From JBBQZO01 sp038207625 (GTDB lineage Bacteria > Pseudomonadota > Gammaproteobacteria > Burkholderiales > Burkholderiaceae_D): a stretch of DNA of 64,000 nucleotides. Every line of letters starts with the position of its first letter. Position 1 is the stretch's first letter. The translations under genes and the position numbers were made by a program. The stretch covers positions 186,001 to 250,000 of the forward strand of contig JBBQZO010000001.1 of the NCBI GenBank assembly GCA_038207625.1, given 5' to 3'. Shown one piece after another: positions 15,579-24,600 of this stretch. The notes under the pieces were generated by a model. It worked only from the letters and a program-made list of their open reading frames with translations. It did not search any database and was not told the origin of the DNA.

Positions 15579-17408
15579 TTACTCGACGGTCACGGATTTT
15601 GCCAGGTTGCGCGGCTTGTCGACGTCGGTGCCGCGTGCCAGCGCCGTGTGGTACGCCAGCAATTGCAGCGCGACCACGTGCAGGATCGGCGACAGCACGC
15701 CGTAGTGCTCGGGCAGGCGGATCACGTGCAGGCCTTCGCCCGAGGTGATGCGCGAATCGACGTCGGCGAACACGAACAGCTGGCCGCCGCGCGCGCGCAC
15801 TTCCTGCATGTTCGACTTGAGTTTTTCGATCAGCGCGTCGTTCGGCGCGATCGTCACCACCGGCATTTCATCGGTCACCAGCGCCAGCGGGCCATGCTTC
15901 AATTCGCCGGCCGGGTAGGCTTCGGCGTGGATGTAAGAAATCTCCTTGAGCTTCAGCGCGCCTTCGAGCGCGATCGGGTAGTGCATGCCGCGCCCGAGGA
16001 ACAGGGCGTTTTCCTTGCGCGCGAATTCTTCCGCCCAGGCAATGATCTGGGGTTCCAGCGCCAGCACGGCGCCGATCGCCACCGGCAGATGGCGCATCGC
16101 CTTCAGGTGGGCCGCTTCCTGCTCGTCCGACAAACGGCCTTGCGCTTGCGCCAGCGTCAGCGTCAGCAGGAACAGCGCGGCCAGCTGGGTGGTGAAGGCC
16201 TTGGTCGATGCGACCCCCACCTCAACCCCGGCGCGGGTGATATAAGCGAGCGCGCACTCGCGCACCATGGCGCTGGTGGCCACGTTGCAGATCGTCAGCG
16301 TGTGCAGCATGCCGAGGCTGCGCGCGTGTTTCAGCGCGGCCAGCGTGTCGGCCGTTTCACCGCTTTGCGAGATCGTCACCACCAGCGTGTCGGGATGGGG
16401 CACGCTGTCGCGGTAGCGGTATTCGCTGGCGATTTCGACGTTGACGGGCACCTTGGCGATCGCCTCGATCCAGTACTTGGCGGTCAGGCCGGCATAGTAA
16501 CTGGTGCCGCACGCCAAAATGAGCACCCGGTCGACCTGCTTGAACACCTTGTAGGCCTGGTCGCCAAACAGCTCGGGCATGATGCCGGTGACGCCCTCTA
16601 ACGTGTCGCCGATCGCGCGCGGTTGCTCGAAAATTTCCTTTTGCATGTAGTGGCGGTACGGGCCCAGCTCGGCCGCGCCGGTGTGCGCGTGCACGGTGCG
16701 CGCTTCGCGCTCGACCGCGCGACCGTCGGCGTCGACGATCCAGCAGCGCGCCAGTTGCAGGTCGACCACGTCGCCTTCTTCCAGGTAGATGATCTGGTCG
16801 GTGGTGCCGGCCAGCGCCATCGCGTCCGAGGCGACGAAGTTTTCGCCCTTGCCCAGGCCGACGATCAGCGGCGAGCCCTGGCGCGCGGCCACCACCCGGT
16901 GCGGCTCTTCGCGGCAGAACACGGCGATCGCATACGCGCCGGTCAGGCGCTTGACGGCGTGCTGGACGGTGTCGAACAAGTCACCGTTGTACATATGCTC
17001 GACCAGGTGGGCGATCACCTCGGTGTCGGTCTGGCTCTGAAACACATAACCGAGCGCCGTCAGTTCGGCGCGCAGTTCGTCATGATTTTCAATGATGCCG
17101 TTGTGCACCAGCGCAATGCGGGCGTTGTCGTCGCTGGGCGAAAAATGCGGATGCGCATTGTGCGACAGCGGCGCGCCGTGGGTGGCCCAGCGCGTATGCG
17201 CGATGCCGGTGAAACCTTCCAGATGCGCTTCCTTGATCTGGCTTTCCAGGTCGGTCACGCGCGAGGTGCTGCGCGAACGACGCAGCGCGCCATCGACGTG
17301 CAAGGCCACACCGCACGAGTCGTAGCCCCGATATTCCAGCCGTTTCAGGCCTTCGAGCAAGATGGGAGTGATATTGCGTTGCGCTACAGCGCCGACGATG
17401 CCGCACAT
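15579..17408 (-). CDS. glmS: Glutamine--fructose-6-phosphate aminotransferase (isomerizing)
   Basis: Makes glucosamine-6-phosphate from fructose-6-phosphate and glutamine, the first step toward UDP-GlcNAc for peptidoglycan and LPS. At 609 residues it matches E. coli GlmS. The N-terminal glutaminase begins MCGIVGAV, with Cys2 as nucleophile, and carries HTRWATHG. Two SIS sugar-isomerase domains follow (CGTSYYAGLTAKYWIEAIAK, SQSGETADTL, GRGMHYPIALEGALKLKEIS, YPAGELKHGPLAL), and the C-terminus NLAKSVTVE is diagnostic. No glmS ribozyme is expected or seen. It is divergent from an Lrp-family gene across an AT-rich, palindrome-rich gap. glmU, the later enzyme of the pathway, lies 4 kb away. Confidence 0.98.
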   Translation of the reverse strand: MCGIVGAVAQRNITPILLEGLKRLEYRGYDSCGVALHVDGALRRSRSTSRVTDLESQIKEAHLEGFTGIAHTRWATHGAPLSHNAHPHFSPSDDNARIALVHNGIIENHDELRAELTALGYVFQSQTDTEVIAHLVEHMYNGDLFDTVQHAVKRLTGAYAIAVFCREEPHRVVAARQGSPLIVGLGKGENFVASDAMALAGTTDQIIYLEEGDVVDLQLARCWIVDADGRAVEREARTVHAHTGAAELGPYRHYMQKEIFEQPRAIGDTLEGVTGIMPELFGDQAYKVFKQVDRVLILACGTSYYAGLTAKYWIEAIAKVPVNVEIASEYRYRDSVPHPDTLVVTISQSGETADTLAALKHARSLGMLHTLTICNVATSAMVRECALAYITRAGVEVGVASTKAFTTQLAALFLLTLTLAQAQGRLSDEQEAAHLKAMRHLPVAIGAVLALEPQIIAWAEEFARKENALFLGRGMHYPIALEGALKLKEISYIHAEAYPAGELKHGPLALVTDEMPVVTIAPNDALIEKLKSNMQEVRARGGQLFVFADVDSRITSGEGLHVIRLPEHYGVLSPILHVVALQLLAYHTALARGTDVDKPRNLAKSVTVE

Positions 17409-17459
17409 AGTAACCTCGATCAGATAATTGTCAGTGACGCCATCGTAATGGAGTGAGTG

Positions 17460-17534
17460 TGAAATATGCTTTCATATTTCAATTGAATTTGATGTATTCT
17501 TTCACTATGAAATATGGATGAAATTTAATTTCAT
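17460..17534. promoter_or_regulatory. AT-rich palindromes between glmS and the Lrp-type gene
   Basis: TGAAATATG-CTTT-CATATTTCA (17460-17481) is a perfect 9-bp inverted repeat. A second, ATGAAAT-TTA-ATTTCAT (17518-17534), lies 37 bases further on, with another ATGAAATAT half-site at 17507. Such spaced A/T-rich palindromes suit an Lrp/AsnC octamer. The divergent Lrp gene is the obvious binder, so it may regulate itself and perhaps glmS. This is inferred from sequence only. Confidence 0.55.
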
Positions 17535-17571
17535 ATTCGATCAACAAATCATCTTATCTAATCATCTCATC

Positions 17572-18045
17572 ATGAGCGACGCCAACTTTCCCCTGGACGA
17601 CGTCGATCGTCGCATCCTCAACGCGCTGCAAATTGACGCATCGCAGACCAACAGCGAGCTGGCCGAACTGGTCCATGTGTCGGCGCCGACTTGCTTGCGG
17701 CGCGTCAAGCAGCTGCGCGAGCACGGCGTCATCGCGCGCCAGGTGGCCTTGCTGTCGCCCGAAGCGGTGGGCGCGCGCCTGTGCGCGATCGTCGAGATCA
17801 CGCTCGACGTGCAGGCGGCCGAGCGGATGAGCGAGTTCGAGCGCCACGTCGCGCTTGAGGCGGCGGTGCTGCAATGCTACCGGGTCGCGCCCGGGCCGGA
17901 CTTCGTGCTGATCGTGCAAGTGGCCGACATGCCGGCCTACCATGCGCTGGCGCACCGGCTGTTTGCCACCCAGACCAATGTGCGCAACGTGAAAACCTAT
18001 TTCTCCACCTTTCGCAGCAAGTTCGAAACCCGCATCGCGCTGTAG
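17572..18045 (+). CDS. Lrp/AsnC family transcriptional regulator
   Basis: Regulator of 157 residues. The N-terminal helix-turn-helix (LDDVDRRILNALQIDASQTN, SELAELVHVSAPTCLRRVKQ, LREHGVIARQVALL) is followed by an RAM ligand-binding domain (VEITLDVQAAERMSEFE, VAPGPDFVLIVQVADMPAYH, VRNVKTYFSTFRSKFETR). The start at 17572 (MSDANFPLDD) gives the usual length; an in-frame ATG at 17518 is possible but would add an unusual Phe/Ile-rich leader. No clear Shine-Dalgarno precedes either. The effector is probably an amino acid. Confidence 0.9.
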   Translation: MSDANFPLDDVDRRILNALQIDASQTNSELAELVHVSAPTCLRRVKQLREHGVIARQVALLSPEAVGARLCAIVEITLDVQAAERMSEFERHVALEAAVLQCYRVAPGPDFVLIVQVADMPAYHALAHRLFATQTNVRNVKTYFSTFRSKFETRIAL

Positions 18046-18167
18046 CTGCCGGCGCGCACCGCGCGTTGCCGTTGAGCAATCGCAATCAATGCCATCTGGA
18101 AATAGTGTCTACTGGAAATGCCAGCCCGCATGCAAGCGGTGCGGCAATCGTGTATCCGGAGGGCACA

Positions 18168-18947
18168 ATGAGCGCATATTTGTTGGGCGGCAGCAGCGCG
18201 GAGCAGAACCAGCACAGTGCGGTGGCACTGCTCGCTGTGCGCGGTGTGCACAAGCATTACGGCGAGGGCGACCAGACCTGTCACGCGCTGCGCGGCATCG
18301 ACCTGCAGCTGGTGGCCGGCGAGATCGTCGTCATTTGCGGGCCGTCCGGCAGCGGCAAGTCGACCCTGCTCAATCTGATCGCCATGTATGACGATCCCAG
18401 CGAAGGCAGCCTGGTCATCAACGGCCTGCTGGCCTCGAAGCTGTCCGAGCAAGCGCGCGCCGACCTGCGCGCCGAACAGATCGGCATCGTGTTCCAGGCC
18501 TTCACCTTGATCCCCGTGATGACGGCGCTGGAAAACGTGCTGCTGCCCTACACGCTGCGGCGCCAGTGCCACCCGACCGTGCTCAAGCAGGCCGGCGCGC
18601 GCGCCCAGGAACTGCTGGCCCAGCTGTGCCTGGCCACCCAGATGCACGCCTACCCCGGCCACCTCAACGCCAGCCAGCGCCAGCGCGTGGCAATTGCGCG
18701 CGCGCTGGTGACCGAGCCGCGCCTGGTGCTGGCCGACGAACCCGGCGCACGCCTGAACACCGACATGCGCGTGCTGATGATGGAGCGCTTCGCCAGCGCC
18801 TGCGCCAGCTTCGGCAGCGCCTGCCTGATCACCACACGCGACCAGCGCTCGCTCGGCTATGCCAGCCGCACGCTGCAGTTGTGCGACGGCACCCTGTCCG
18901 GCGGCGCCACACACGATCCCCATTGTGCCGTGTGGGCGGGACGATGA
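18168..18947 (+). CDS. ABC transporter ATP-binding protein with degenerate signature
   Basis: ATPase of 259 residues from the LolD/MacB-like class, paired with the FtsX-type permease that starts inside its stop codon (ATGA). Walker A is intact (GPSGSGKS, 58-65) and the Walker B acid is present (LVLADEP, 186-192). The signature is LNASQ (166-170) instead of LSGGQ, the D-loop is GARLN instead of TGNLD, and the switch histidine position reads TTRD (Arg224). These losses should impair normal hydrolysis, so it may be a weak or regulatory ATPase. GGAGGG (18158-18163) precedes the ATG well. Confidence 0.82.
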   Translation: MSAYLLGGSSAEQNQHSAVALLAVRGVHKHYGEGDQTCHALRGIDLQLVAGEIVVICGPSGSGKSTLLNLIAMYDDPSEGSLVINGLLASKLSEQARADLRAEQIGIVFQAFTLIPVMTALENVLLPYTLRRQCHPTVLKQAGARAQELLAQLCLATQMHAYPGHLNASQRQRVAIARALVTEPRLVLADEPGARLNTDMRVLMMERFASACASFGSACLITTRDQRSLGYASRTLQLCDGTLSGGATHDPHCAVWAGR

Positions 18948-20143
18948 AAGCGCACCGTCTCGCCCTGCGCCATGTGATGCAATGGCGCGCGCGCAGCGTC
19001 GGCGCGGTACTGGTGATCGCCGTCAGCCTGTGCGCGCTCGACCTGTATGCGGGGCGCAGCGCCAGCATCGGCGCCGCGCTCGAAACGCGCGCCGTGATCG
19101 GCGAGCGGCTCGGCCACCTGACTATCCTGCACAAGGCGCTCGGACGCGACGGCCAGCCCCAGGATGCACTGTTCAAGCCGGCCGAGGCGGTGCACGTGCG
19201 CCAGTTGGTGGAAGCCTATCCGGGCGTGATGCTGGTGTTGCCCCAGCTGAGCGTGCACGGCGTGGCCTCGAACGGCTTGCAATCGAGTCAGTTTGTGGGC
19301 GAGGGCATCATGCTGCCCACGCCACGCAGCCCGCTCGAGGCCGCACCTGGCAAGCTCAGCGCCGCGGTGCGCAACGGCGTCGCGCTGGGCCGGGCCCAGG
19401 CGCGCACGCTGGGGGTGCGCAACGGCAGCAGCCTGAGCCTGTCCGCGTTCGGTGCCGACGGCGCCGCGCAGGACGCCGAAGTGGTCGACGTGTATGACAA
19501 TCCCGGCACCGCCTCGCTGCTGATGCCCTTCGAATTCGCTCAGACCCTGCAGGGCACCGACGGCACCGAACGCTTTGTCGTGTTTCTGTCCGACCCGGCC
19601 AGGCTCGAGCAAAGCCGCGCCGCGCTGAGCACGCTGCTGCGCGTGAACGGCATTGATGCCGAGCTGAAAAGCTGGCAGGAGCTCTCCGCCACCTACGCGC
19701 AGCTGCGCCCGGCGCTGGAGCTGACATTCGCATTCGCGGTCAGCCTGGTGCTGATCCTGGTCGGGGTGACTGTGTTCGCCTCCAGCACCATCAATGTGTG
19801 CGAACGGCGCGCCGAACTGGCCACCTTGCGCGCACTGGGCATGCGCAGCTGGGGCAGCGTGGCGCTGCTGGTTGGCGAGGCGCTGTGGACGGCCACGCTG
19901 GGTATCGCGCTGAGCATGTGTGCCACGGGGGTGATCGCGTGGATCGTCAACCGGGCCGGCAGCGACGCGATCCCGCCCGCCTCATTGCAGCGCGCGCCGT
20001 CGCTGGTCGAACTGGACTACCACCGCATGCTGCTGGCGGTGGCGGCGGTGCTGGTGCTGACGCTGCTGGCGGCGGCGCTGCCTGCGTGGGGCGCGGCGCG
20101 CGCGCGCATCACCAACGCGCTGGCCGGCCAGCCGGACGAGTAG
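18944..20143 (+). CDS. FtsX-like permease of an ABC exporter
   Basis: Membrane protein of 399 residues. A first helix (VGAVLVIAVSLCALDLY) is followed by a periplasmic MacB_PCD-like domain, roughly residues 40-255, and then a three-helix FtsX domain (FAFAVSLVLILVGVTVFASS, ERRAELATLRALGMRSWGSV, ALLVGEALWTATLGIALS and a last helix ending LPAWGAARAR). The ERRAELATLRALG motif couples to the ATPase. Lipoprotein release or export is the usual role, but no substrate gene is adjacent. It overlaps the ATPase gene by four bases. Confidence 0.85.
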   Translation: MKAHRLALRHVMQWRARSVGAVLVIAVSLCALDLYAGRSASIGAALETRAVIGERLGHLTILHKALGRDGQPQDALFKPAEAVHVRQLVEAYPGVMLVLPQLSVHGVASNGLQSSQFVGEGIMLPTPRSPLEAAPGKLSAAVRNGVALGRAQARTLGVRNGSSLSLSAFGADGAAQDAEVVDVYDNPGTASLLMPFEFAQTLQGTDGTERFVVFLSDPARLEQSRAALSTLLRVNGIDAELKSWQELSATYAQLRPALELTFAFAVSLVLILVGVTVFASSTINVCERRAELATLRALGMRSWGSVALLVGEALWTATLGIALSMCATGVIAWIVNRAGSDAIPPASLQRAPSLVELDYHRMLLAVAAVLVLTLLAAALPAWGAARARITNALAGQPDE

Positions 20144-20340
20144 GCGCCGGCGCCGGCCCGGCCATTTCGCGCCGGTCGAGCCAGCACGTCGTTTTGGATT
20201 TGCACGGCGGTTTCGCCGTCGTCGAGCGCGGCCATGGCTCGCCGCCATCGCGCCGAGTGCGCGACCTGGCGCGCCGGGATGGTCGCTTCAGCCCCGTATG
20301 CCGATTGTTTACGGCTATCGCGCAGGCCTGCTGAAGATAT

Positions 20341-21177
20341 CTACAGCTTGGGCACCGGCTTCTTCTTGTGCTCCTCCACAACCTCCGTTTCCTTCTTCGC
20401 GATCGCCGCGAGCGCCACTGCGAACTCGGCTTCACTGGTAACGAAGTCCGTAATCATCACTTCAATGCCCCTGTATTCCCGTCCGCTGTTGGTGGAATCA
20501 CTCAGACTGACGCTCACGGCTACCCTGCAGTCCTTGAATCGACTCGGTCCAGGCGAGCTAGTGAGATTGACGTTGCCGCTCGCCTTACATTCGGTCCGGT
20601 CCGAGTTGTTGCTGCGCGCAACGCCTGGTCGATAAGCAACCCAGTTCAAATCACTGGAGTACTGGCTGCTTGGGGTGCCATATTTTTCGATCAGCGCCTT
20701 TTTGATTTCCGTGGCCACGACCGGCGTATCGTATGCTTCCTTGCGCCGGATCGACAGCACTTTGCCCGATTGCGGGCCGAACCGCACATCGACCATCGGT
20801 TCTTGCCAATACGAATTCTTGCCCGTTTTTTTTATGTACACCAGGCTCCACAAGATTCCCTGGAAATGCATTCCCAGTAAATGGTTGCTGGTCGAATCGA
20901 GCTTATATCCCTGGCTGGTCAGCACCTTGTCAACCTGTTGCCGGGTGTCGCCGATATTCACGCCGATTGTTTCCAACACTTTGGGGATGCCATCCTTGCC
21001 GGCCGAGCCGGGTTCAAGAAGCGGCTGCGCCGCGCCGTCCTTGTTGGCGTCCGCGCTTTTCGCCTGCGTGCTGCCCTCGGCGATGCCCTTCTTGATCATG
21101 TCCTTCAAAGATTGCGATTGTGCCAGCAGGGGCGAGGCGAGCAGCACGCCCGCGCATACGAGATGAGTGATTTTCAT
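20341..21177 (-). CDS. Secreted hypothetical protein, 278 aa
   Basis: Exported protein with a signal peptide (MKITHLVCAGVLLASPLLAQ). The mature region begins with a helical, charged stretch (LKDMIKKGIAEGSTQAKSAD), then a globular domain with VNIGDTRQQVDKVLTSQGYK, WQEPMVDVRFGPQSGKVLSI and a C-terminal Lys/Glu helix (AIAKKETEVVEEHKKKPVPK). A Cys pair (TECK and FKDCR) may form a disulfide. I do not recognise the family. GC content is lower than in the neighbours (about 55 percent by eye), which could mean a different history. It stands alone between convergent and co-directional genes. Confidence 0.75.
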   Translation of the reverse strand: MKITHLVCAGVLLASPLLAQSQSLKDMIKKGIAEGSTQAKSADANKDGAAQPLLEPGSAGKDGIPKVLETIGVNIGDTRQQVDKVLTSQGYKLDSTSNHLLGMHFQGILWSLVYIKKTGKNSYWQEPMVDVRFGPQSGKVLSIRRKEAYDTPVVATEIKKALIEKYGTPSSQYSSDLNWVAYRPGVARSNNSDRTECKASGNVNLTSSPGPSRFKDCRVAVSVSLSDSTNSGREYRGIEVMITDFVTSEAEFAVALAAIAKKETEVVEEHKKKPVPKL

Positions 21178-21493
21178 GATGGGATTTTTGTGGTTGGTGT
21201 CGCCTGTTGAGGAACTTTACCTGGGGCTGCCGGCGCCAACGGGACTCCAAGCATCGCATCGGCAAGCTATTGTCACAGGTGGCATATCTATTCGTCAACG
21301 TATCAAAACGAACATGCGACAGCGGTGCGCTTGAATTCGTCGCCGTGACGGCGGTACCGGCCACGCTGTGGCGTCGTGGCCGTCGCTTGATGAGTGTGTC
21401 CATGATTGGATGTGGGCACACGTGTTTGCGCCCAGATTCAATCATGCGGAAACCGTCCACGACAGTATGGACGGTGCCGCAATGTCGCTTGCG
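21178..21493. other. Intergenic region downstream of glmU
   Basis: About 316 bases without a gene I can support. It contains CCGTCCA-N8-TGGACGG (21454-21475), a perfect 7-bp inverted repeat placed 19 bases after the glmU stop on the minus strand, possibly its terminator although the following T-run is only three bases. Confidence 0.4.
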
Positions 21494-22864
21494 CTATTTC
21501 TTCCGCTTGACCGGGCGCTGCCAGGTGTCGATGGTGAGCTGGCGCGCGCGCGAAATGGTCAGCTTGCCGGCCGGCGCATCCTTCGACAGCGTGGTGCCCG
21601 CGCCCAGCGTGGCGCCCTTGCCGACCGTCACCGGCGCGACCAGTTGGCTGTCGCTGCCGATGAAGGCGTCGTCCTCGATCACGGTGCGGAACTTGTTGAC
21701 GCCATCGTAATTGCAGGTGATGGTGCCGGCGCCGATGTTGACCCGCTCGCCCACCGTCGCGTCGCCCACGTAGGACAGATGGTTGGCCTTGCTGTTGGCG
21801 CCGATCTGGCTGTTCTTGATCTCGACGAAATTGCCCACGTGGACATCGGCGGCCAGCTCGGTGCCCGGACGCAGACGCGCGTACGGTCCGATGATCGAGC
21901 CGGGACCGACCTGGGCCTGCTCGATATGGCAGAACGGCTTGATGGTGGCGCCGGACGCGATGCGCGCGTTGACGATCACATTGTGCGCGCCCACGTGCAC
22001 GCCGTCGCCCAACTCGACCCGCCCTTCGAAGATGCAGCCGACGTCGATCGTCACGTCGCGCCCGCACAGCAACTCGCCGCGCACGTCGATCCGGCTCGGG
22101 TCGAGCAGCGTCACGCCCTGTTCCAGCAGCGCCTCGGCCAGACTGCGCTGGTAGATCCGTTCCAGCTGGGCCAGTTGCACCTTGCTGTTCACGCCCGCCA
22201 CTTCCCATTCGTGCTTTGGCGAGGCCGACACCACCGTGACGCCGTCCGCCACCGCTTGCGCGACGATATCGGTCAGATAGTATTCACGCTGGGCGTTGTC
22301 GTTCGACAGCGCCGCCAGCCAGCCCTTCAGGCGCGCGGTCGGCGCCACGATGATGCCGCTGTTGATCTCGCAGATGGCGCGCTCGTGCTCGCTGGCATCC
22401 TTCTCCTCGACGATGCGGGTGATCCGCCCGCCCTCGCGCACGATCCGTCCCAGCCCGCGCGGGTCGGCCTGCACCACCGTCAAAATGCCCAGCTGATCCG
22501 GACCGGCCGCGTCGAGCAAACGCTGCAGCGTGGCCGCGCTGGTCAACGGCACGTCGCCGTACAGAATCAGCGTCGGCACACTGTCGTCAAGTTGGGGCAG
22601 GGCCTGCATCACCGCATGCCCGGTGCCCAGCTGGGGCTCCTGCAAGGCGGTGCCGATCGCCGCGCCGTGCGCCAGCTGTTTCAGCATTTCCGGCACGGCT
22701 GCGCCACCGTGTCCGTAAATCACGCATAATCGCGTTGCTTGCAGGCTTCGCGCGGTCGCGACGACATGCGCGAGCAGCGGTTTTCCAGCCAGCGGGTGCA
22801 ACACTTTTGGCAGCGCGGATTGCATCCGCTTTCCCATGCCGGCGGCGAGGATGACTACATTCAT
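21494..22864 (-). CDS. glmU: Bifunctional UDP-GlcNAc pyrophosphorylase / GlcN-1-P acetyltransferase
   Basis: Acetylates glucosamine-1-phosphate and then makes UDP-GlcNAc, in the same pathway as glmS in this window. At 456 residues it equals E. coli GlmU. The N-terminal nucleotidyltransferase begins MNVVILAAGMGKRMQSALPK and includes IYGHGGAAVPEML and LILYGDVPLT. The C-terminal left-handed beta-helix shows hexapeptide repeats (RIASGATIKPFCHIEQAQVG, YARLRPGTELAADVHVGNFV) and the acetyltransferase region NHLSYVGDATVGERVNIGAG. The start at 22864 fits exactly. An open extension upstream to 22996 is antisense to the DUF6279 gene and not used. Confidence 0.98.
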   Translation of the reverse strand: MNVVILAAGMGKRMQSALPKVLHPLAGKPLLAHVVATARSLQATRLCVIYGHGGAAVPEMLKQLAHGAAIGTALQEPQLGTGHAVMQALPQLDDSVPTLILYGDVPLTSAATLQRLLDAAGPDQLGILTVVQADPRGLGRIVREGGRITRIVEEKDASEHERAICEINSGIIVAPTARLKGWLAALSNDNAQREYYLTDIVAQAVADGVTVVSASPKHEWEVAGVNSKVQLAQLERIYQRSLAEALLEQGVTLLDPSRIDVRGELLCGRDVTIDVGCIFEGRVELGDGVHVGAHNVIVNARIASGATIKPFCHIEQAQVGPGSIIGPYARLRPGTELAADVHVGNFVEIKNSQIGANSKANHLSYVGDATVGERVNIGAGTITCNYDGVNKFRTVIEDDAFIGSDSQLVAPVTVGKGATLGAGTTLSKDAPAGKLTISRARQLTIDTWQRPVKRKK

Positions 22865-22892
22865 AGGCCACAGTTGAAATTGAGTTGAAAGT

Positions 22893-23789
22893 ATGGAAAA
22901 GTTTAACACGCACACCACCTGGTTCCACCGCACCCGACACCTGCTGCTGATCGCCGCACTGGTGCTGGTGGCCGGCTGCAGCGCCATCCGGCTCACCTAC
23001 AACCACGGCGAGACGCTGGTGTACTGGTGGCTCAACGCCTACCTCGACCTCGACACGGACCAGAAGGGCTGGGTCAAGAAGGATATCGACAGCCTGTTTC
23101 AATGGCACCGCAAGACCCAGCTCAAGGATTACGTGGGCTTGCTGGTCAATGGCCAGCGCCAGCTGGCCGGTAACCTGAACCAGGCCGATTTGCTGGGCGA
23201 CATCGTCGACATCAAGAAGCGCACCGAGCTGCTGCTCTACAAGATGCAGCCCGAGCTGGCCGATCTGGCCCGCTCGGTGCGGCCCGACCAGCTGGCGCAG
23301 ATGGAGAAGAAATTCGCCTCGAACAACGACGACTACCGCAAGAAATTCCTGCGCGGCGACACCGAGAAGCGCATGAAGGTGCGCTACCAAAAGTCGCTGG
23401 ACGACTACGAGCTGTGGTTCGGCGGTTTCAGCCGCGAGCAGGAAGACAAGTTCCGCAAAATTTCCGACAGCCGTCCGCTGGATAACGAGATCTGGCTGGA
23501 AGAACGCATCCGTCGCCAGCACAAGATTCTCGCCATGCTGCAGAAGGTGCAACAGGAAAAGCTGAGCAAGGAAGCGACGATGGCCCAGATCCATCTGCTG
23601 ATCAAGGACACGTTCGAGCGGCTCGACAGCCCCGAGCGCAAAGCTTTCTTCGACGCCTACATCGACGCCAACACGCAGATGATCGTGGCGGTGGTGAAGA
23701 TCGCCACGCCGGCCCAAAAAGCGTTTGCGCAAAAACGCATGCAGGGCTGGATCGACGACTTCAACGGCCTGGCCGCCGAGGCCCGCTAG
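22893..23789 (+). CDS. DUF6279 family lipoprotein
   Basis: Predicted outer-membrane lipoprotein of 298 residues. The signal ends in a lipobox, LVAGC, with Cys29 (LLLIAALVLVAGC). After it comes the family start (SAIRLTYNHGETLVYWWLNA, YLDLDTDQKGWVKKDID) and a mostly helical, Lys/Gln-rich body. DUF6279 proteins are widespread in beta- and gammaproteobacteria and have no defined role. It is divergent from glmU across 28 bases, so promoters must overlap or lie inside the coding sequences. Confidence 0.85.
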   Translation: MEKFNTHTTWFHRTRHLLLIAALVLVAGCSAIRLTYNHGETLVYWWLNAYLDLDTDQKGWVKKDIDSLFQWHRKTQLKDYVGLLVNGQRQLAGNLNQADLLGDIVDIKKRTELLLYKMQPELADLARSVRPDQLAQMEKKFASNNDDYRKKFLRGDTEKRMKVRYQKSLDDYELWFGGFSREQEDKFRKISDSRPLDNEIWLEERIRRQHKILAMLQKVQQEKLSKEATMAQIHLLIKDTFERLDSPERKAFFDAYIDANTQMIVAVVKIATPAQKAFAQKRMQGWIDDFNGLAAEAR

Positions 23790-23847
23790 GGCGGCCAGGC
23801 AGGGGCGCTGTGCTATAGTGCGGCGCACCAACTGACCACTTTTTCCC

Positions 23848-24489
23848 ATGCCCAAGAAGCCACCCAAAGTACCCGTCCACCACGCCCCGCCACCGCAACA
23901 GGTGCGCATCATCGGCGGCCAGTGGAAGCGCAGCACCTTGCCGGTGCTGGCCGCGCTGGGCCTGCGCCCGACCCCTGACCGGGTGCGCGAAACCGTGTTC
24001 AACTGGATCAACCACCTGTGGGACGGCCACTGGGCCGACGCCGTCTGTCTCGACCTGTTCGCCGGCAGCGGCGCGCTCGGTTTCGAGGCGGCCAGCCGCG
24101 GCGCACGCGCCGTCACAATGATCGACTCCCATTCGCCGGTACTGCGCCAACTCGAGGCGGTCAAGCAAAAGCTGAAGGCCGAGACGGTCACGCTGGTGCG
24201 CGCGGATGCGTTTGCCAGCGCGCAAGGGATGGCCACGCGCGCCCAGCGCTACGACCTGATCTTCCTCGATCCGCCCTACCAGCAGGATTTTCTGGGCAAA
24301 ATGCTGCCCTTGTGCCTGACGTTGGCCGGCCCGGACGGTCTGGTGTACGCCGAATCGGGCGCGGCCCTGCCGTTCGAGGCCGACACCGGCTTGCCCACGC
24401 CTGACTGGCTGGCCCCGTGGACGGCGATCCGCGCCGACAAGGCCGGCACGGTGTTCTATTATTTGTTGAGCCGCAACAAGCCGGCGTAA
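23848..24489 (+). CDS. rsmD: 16S rRNA (guanine(966)-N(2))-methyltransferase
   Basis: SAM-dependent enzyme of 213 residues that methylates G966 of 16S rRNA during 30S assembly. The motifs are in order: VRIIGGQWKRSTLPV, RPTPDRVRETVFNWI, the SAM-binding LDLFAGSGALGFEAASRGA and the catalytic DPPY (IFLDPPYQQDFLG). The first 17 residues (MPKKPPKVPVHHAPPPQ) are a Pro/His/Lys tail not needed for the fold. It precedes coaD, its common neighbour, with a 111-base gap. Confidence 0.96.
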   Translation: MPKKPPKVPVHHAPPPQQVRIIGGQWKRSTLPVLAALGLRPTPDRVRETVFNWINHLWDGHWADAVCLDLFAGSGALGFEAASRGARAVTMIDSHSPVLRQLEAVKQKLKAETVTLVRADAFASAQGMATRAQRYDLIFLDPPYQQDFLGKMLPLCLTLAGPDGLVYAESGAALPFEADTGLPTPDWLAPWTAIRADKAGTVFYYLLSRNKPA

Positions 24490-24600
24490 AATCGCTGGAA
24501 AACGTCGCCATTCGGGCGGCGCCGGTCGCCCGGGTCAGAATCGGGCGTGTTAATTCGTGCATAATGCGCGTTCTATTTGGTGCATCGCTAGGGAGCCGCA

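Noticed and set aside
17409..17571. glmS ribozyme or riboswitch
   Set aside because: No ribozyme core is visible, the leader is AT-rich with palindromes, and glmS ribozymes are mainly in Gram-positive bacteria.
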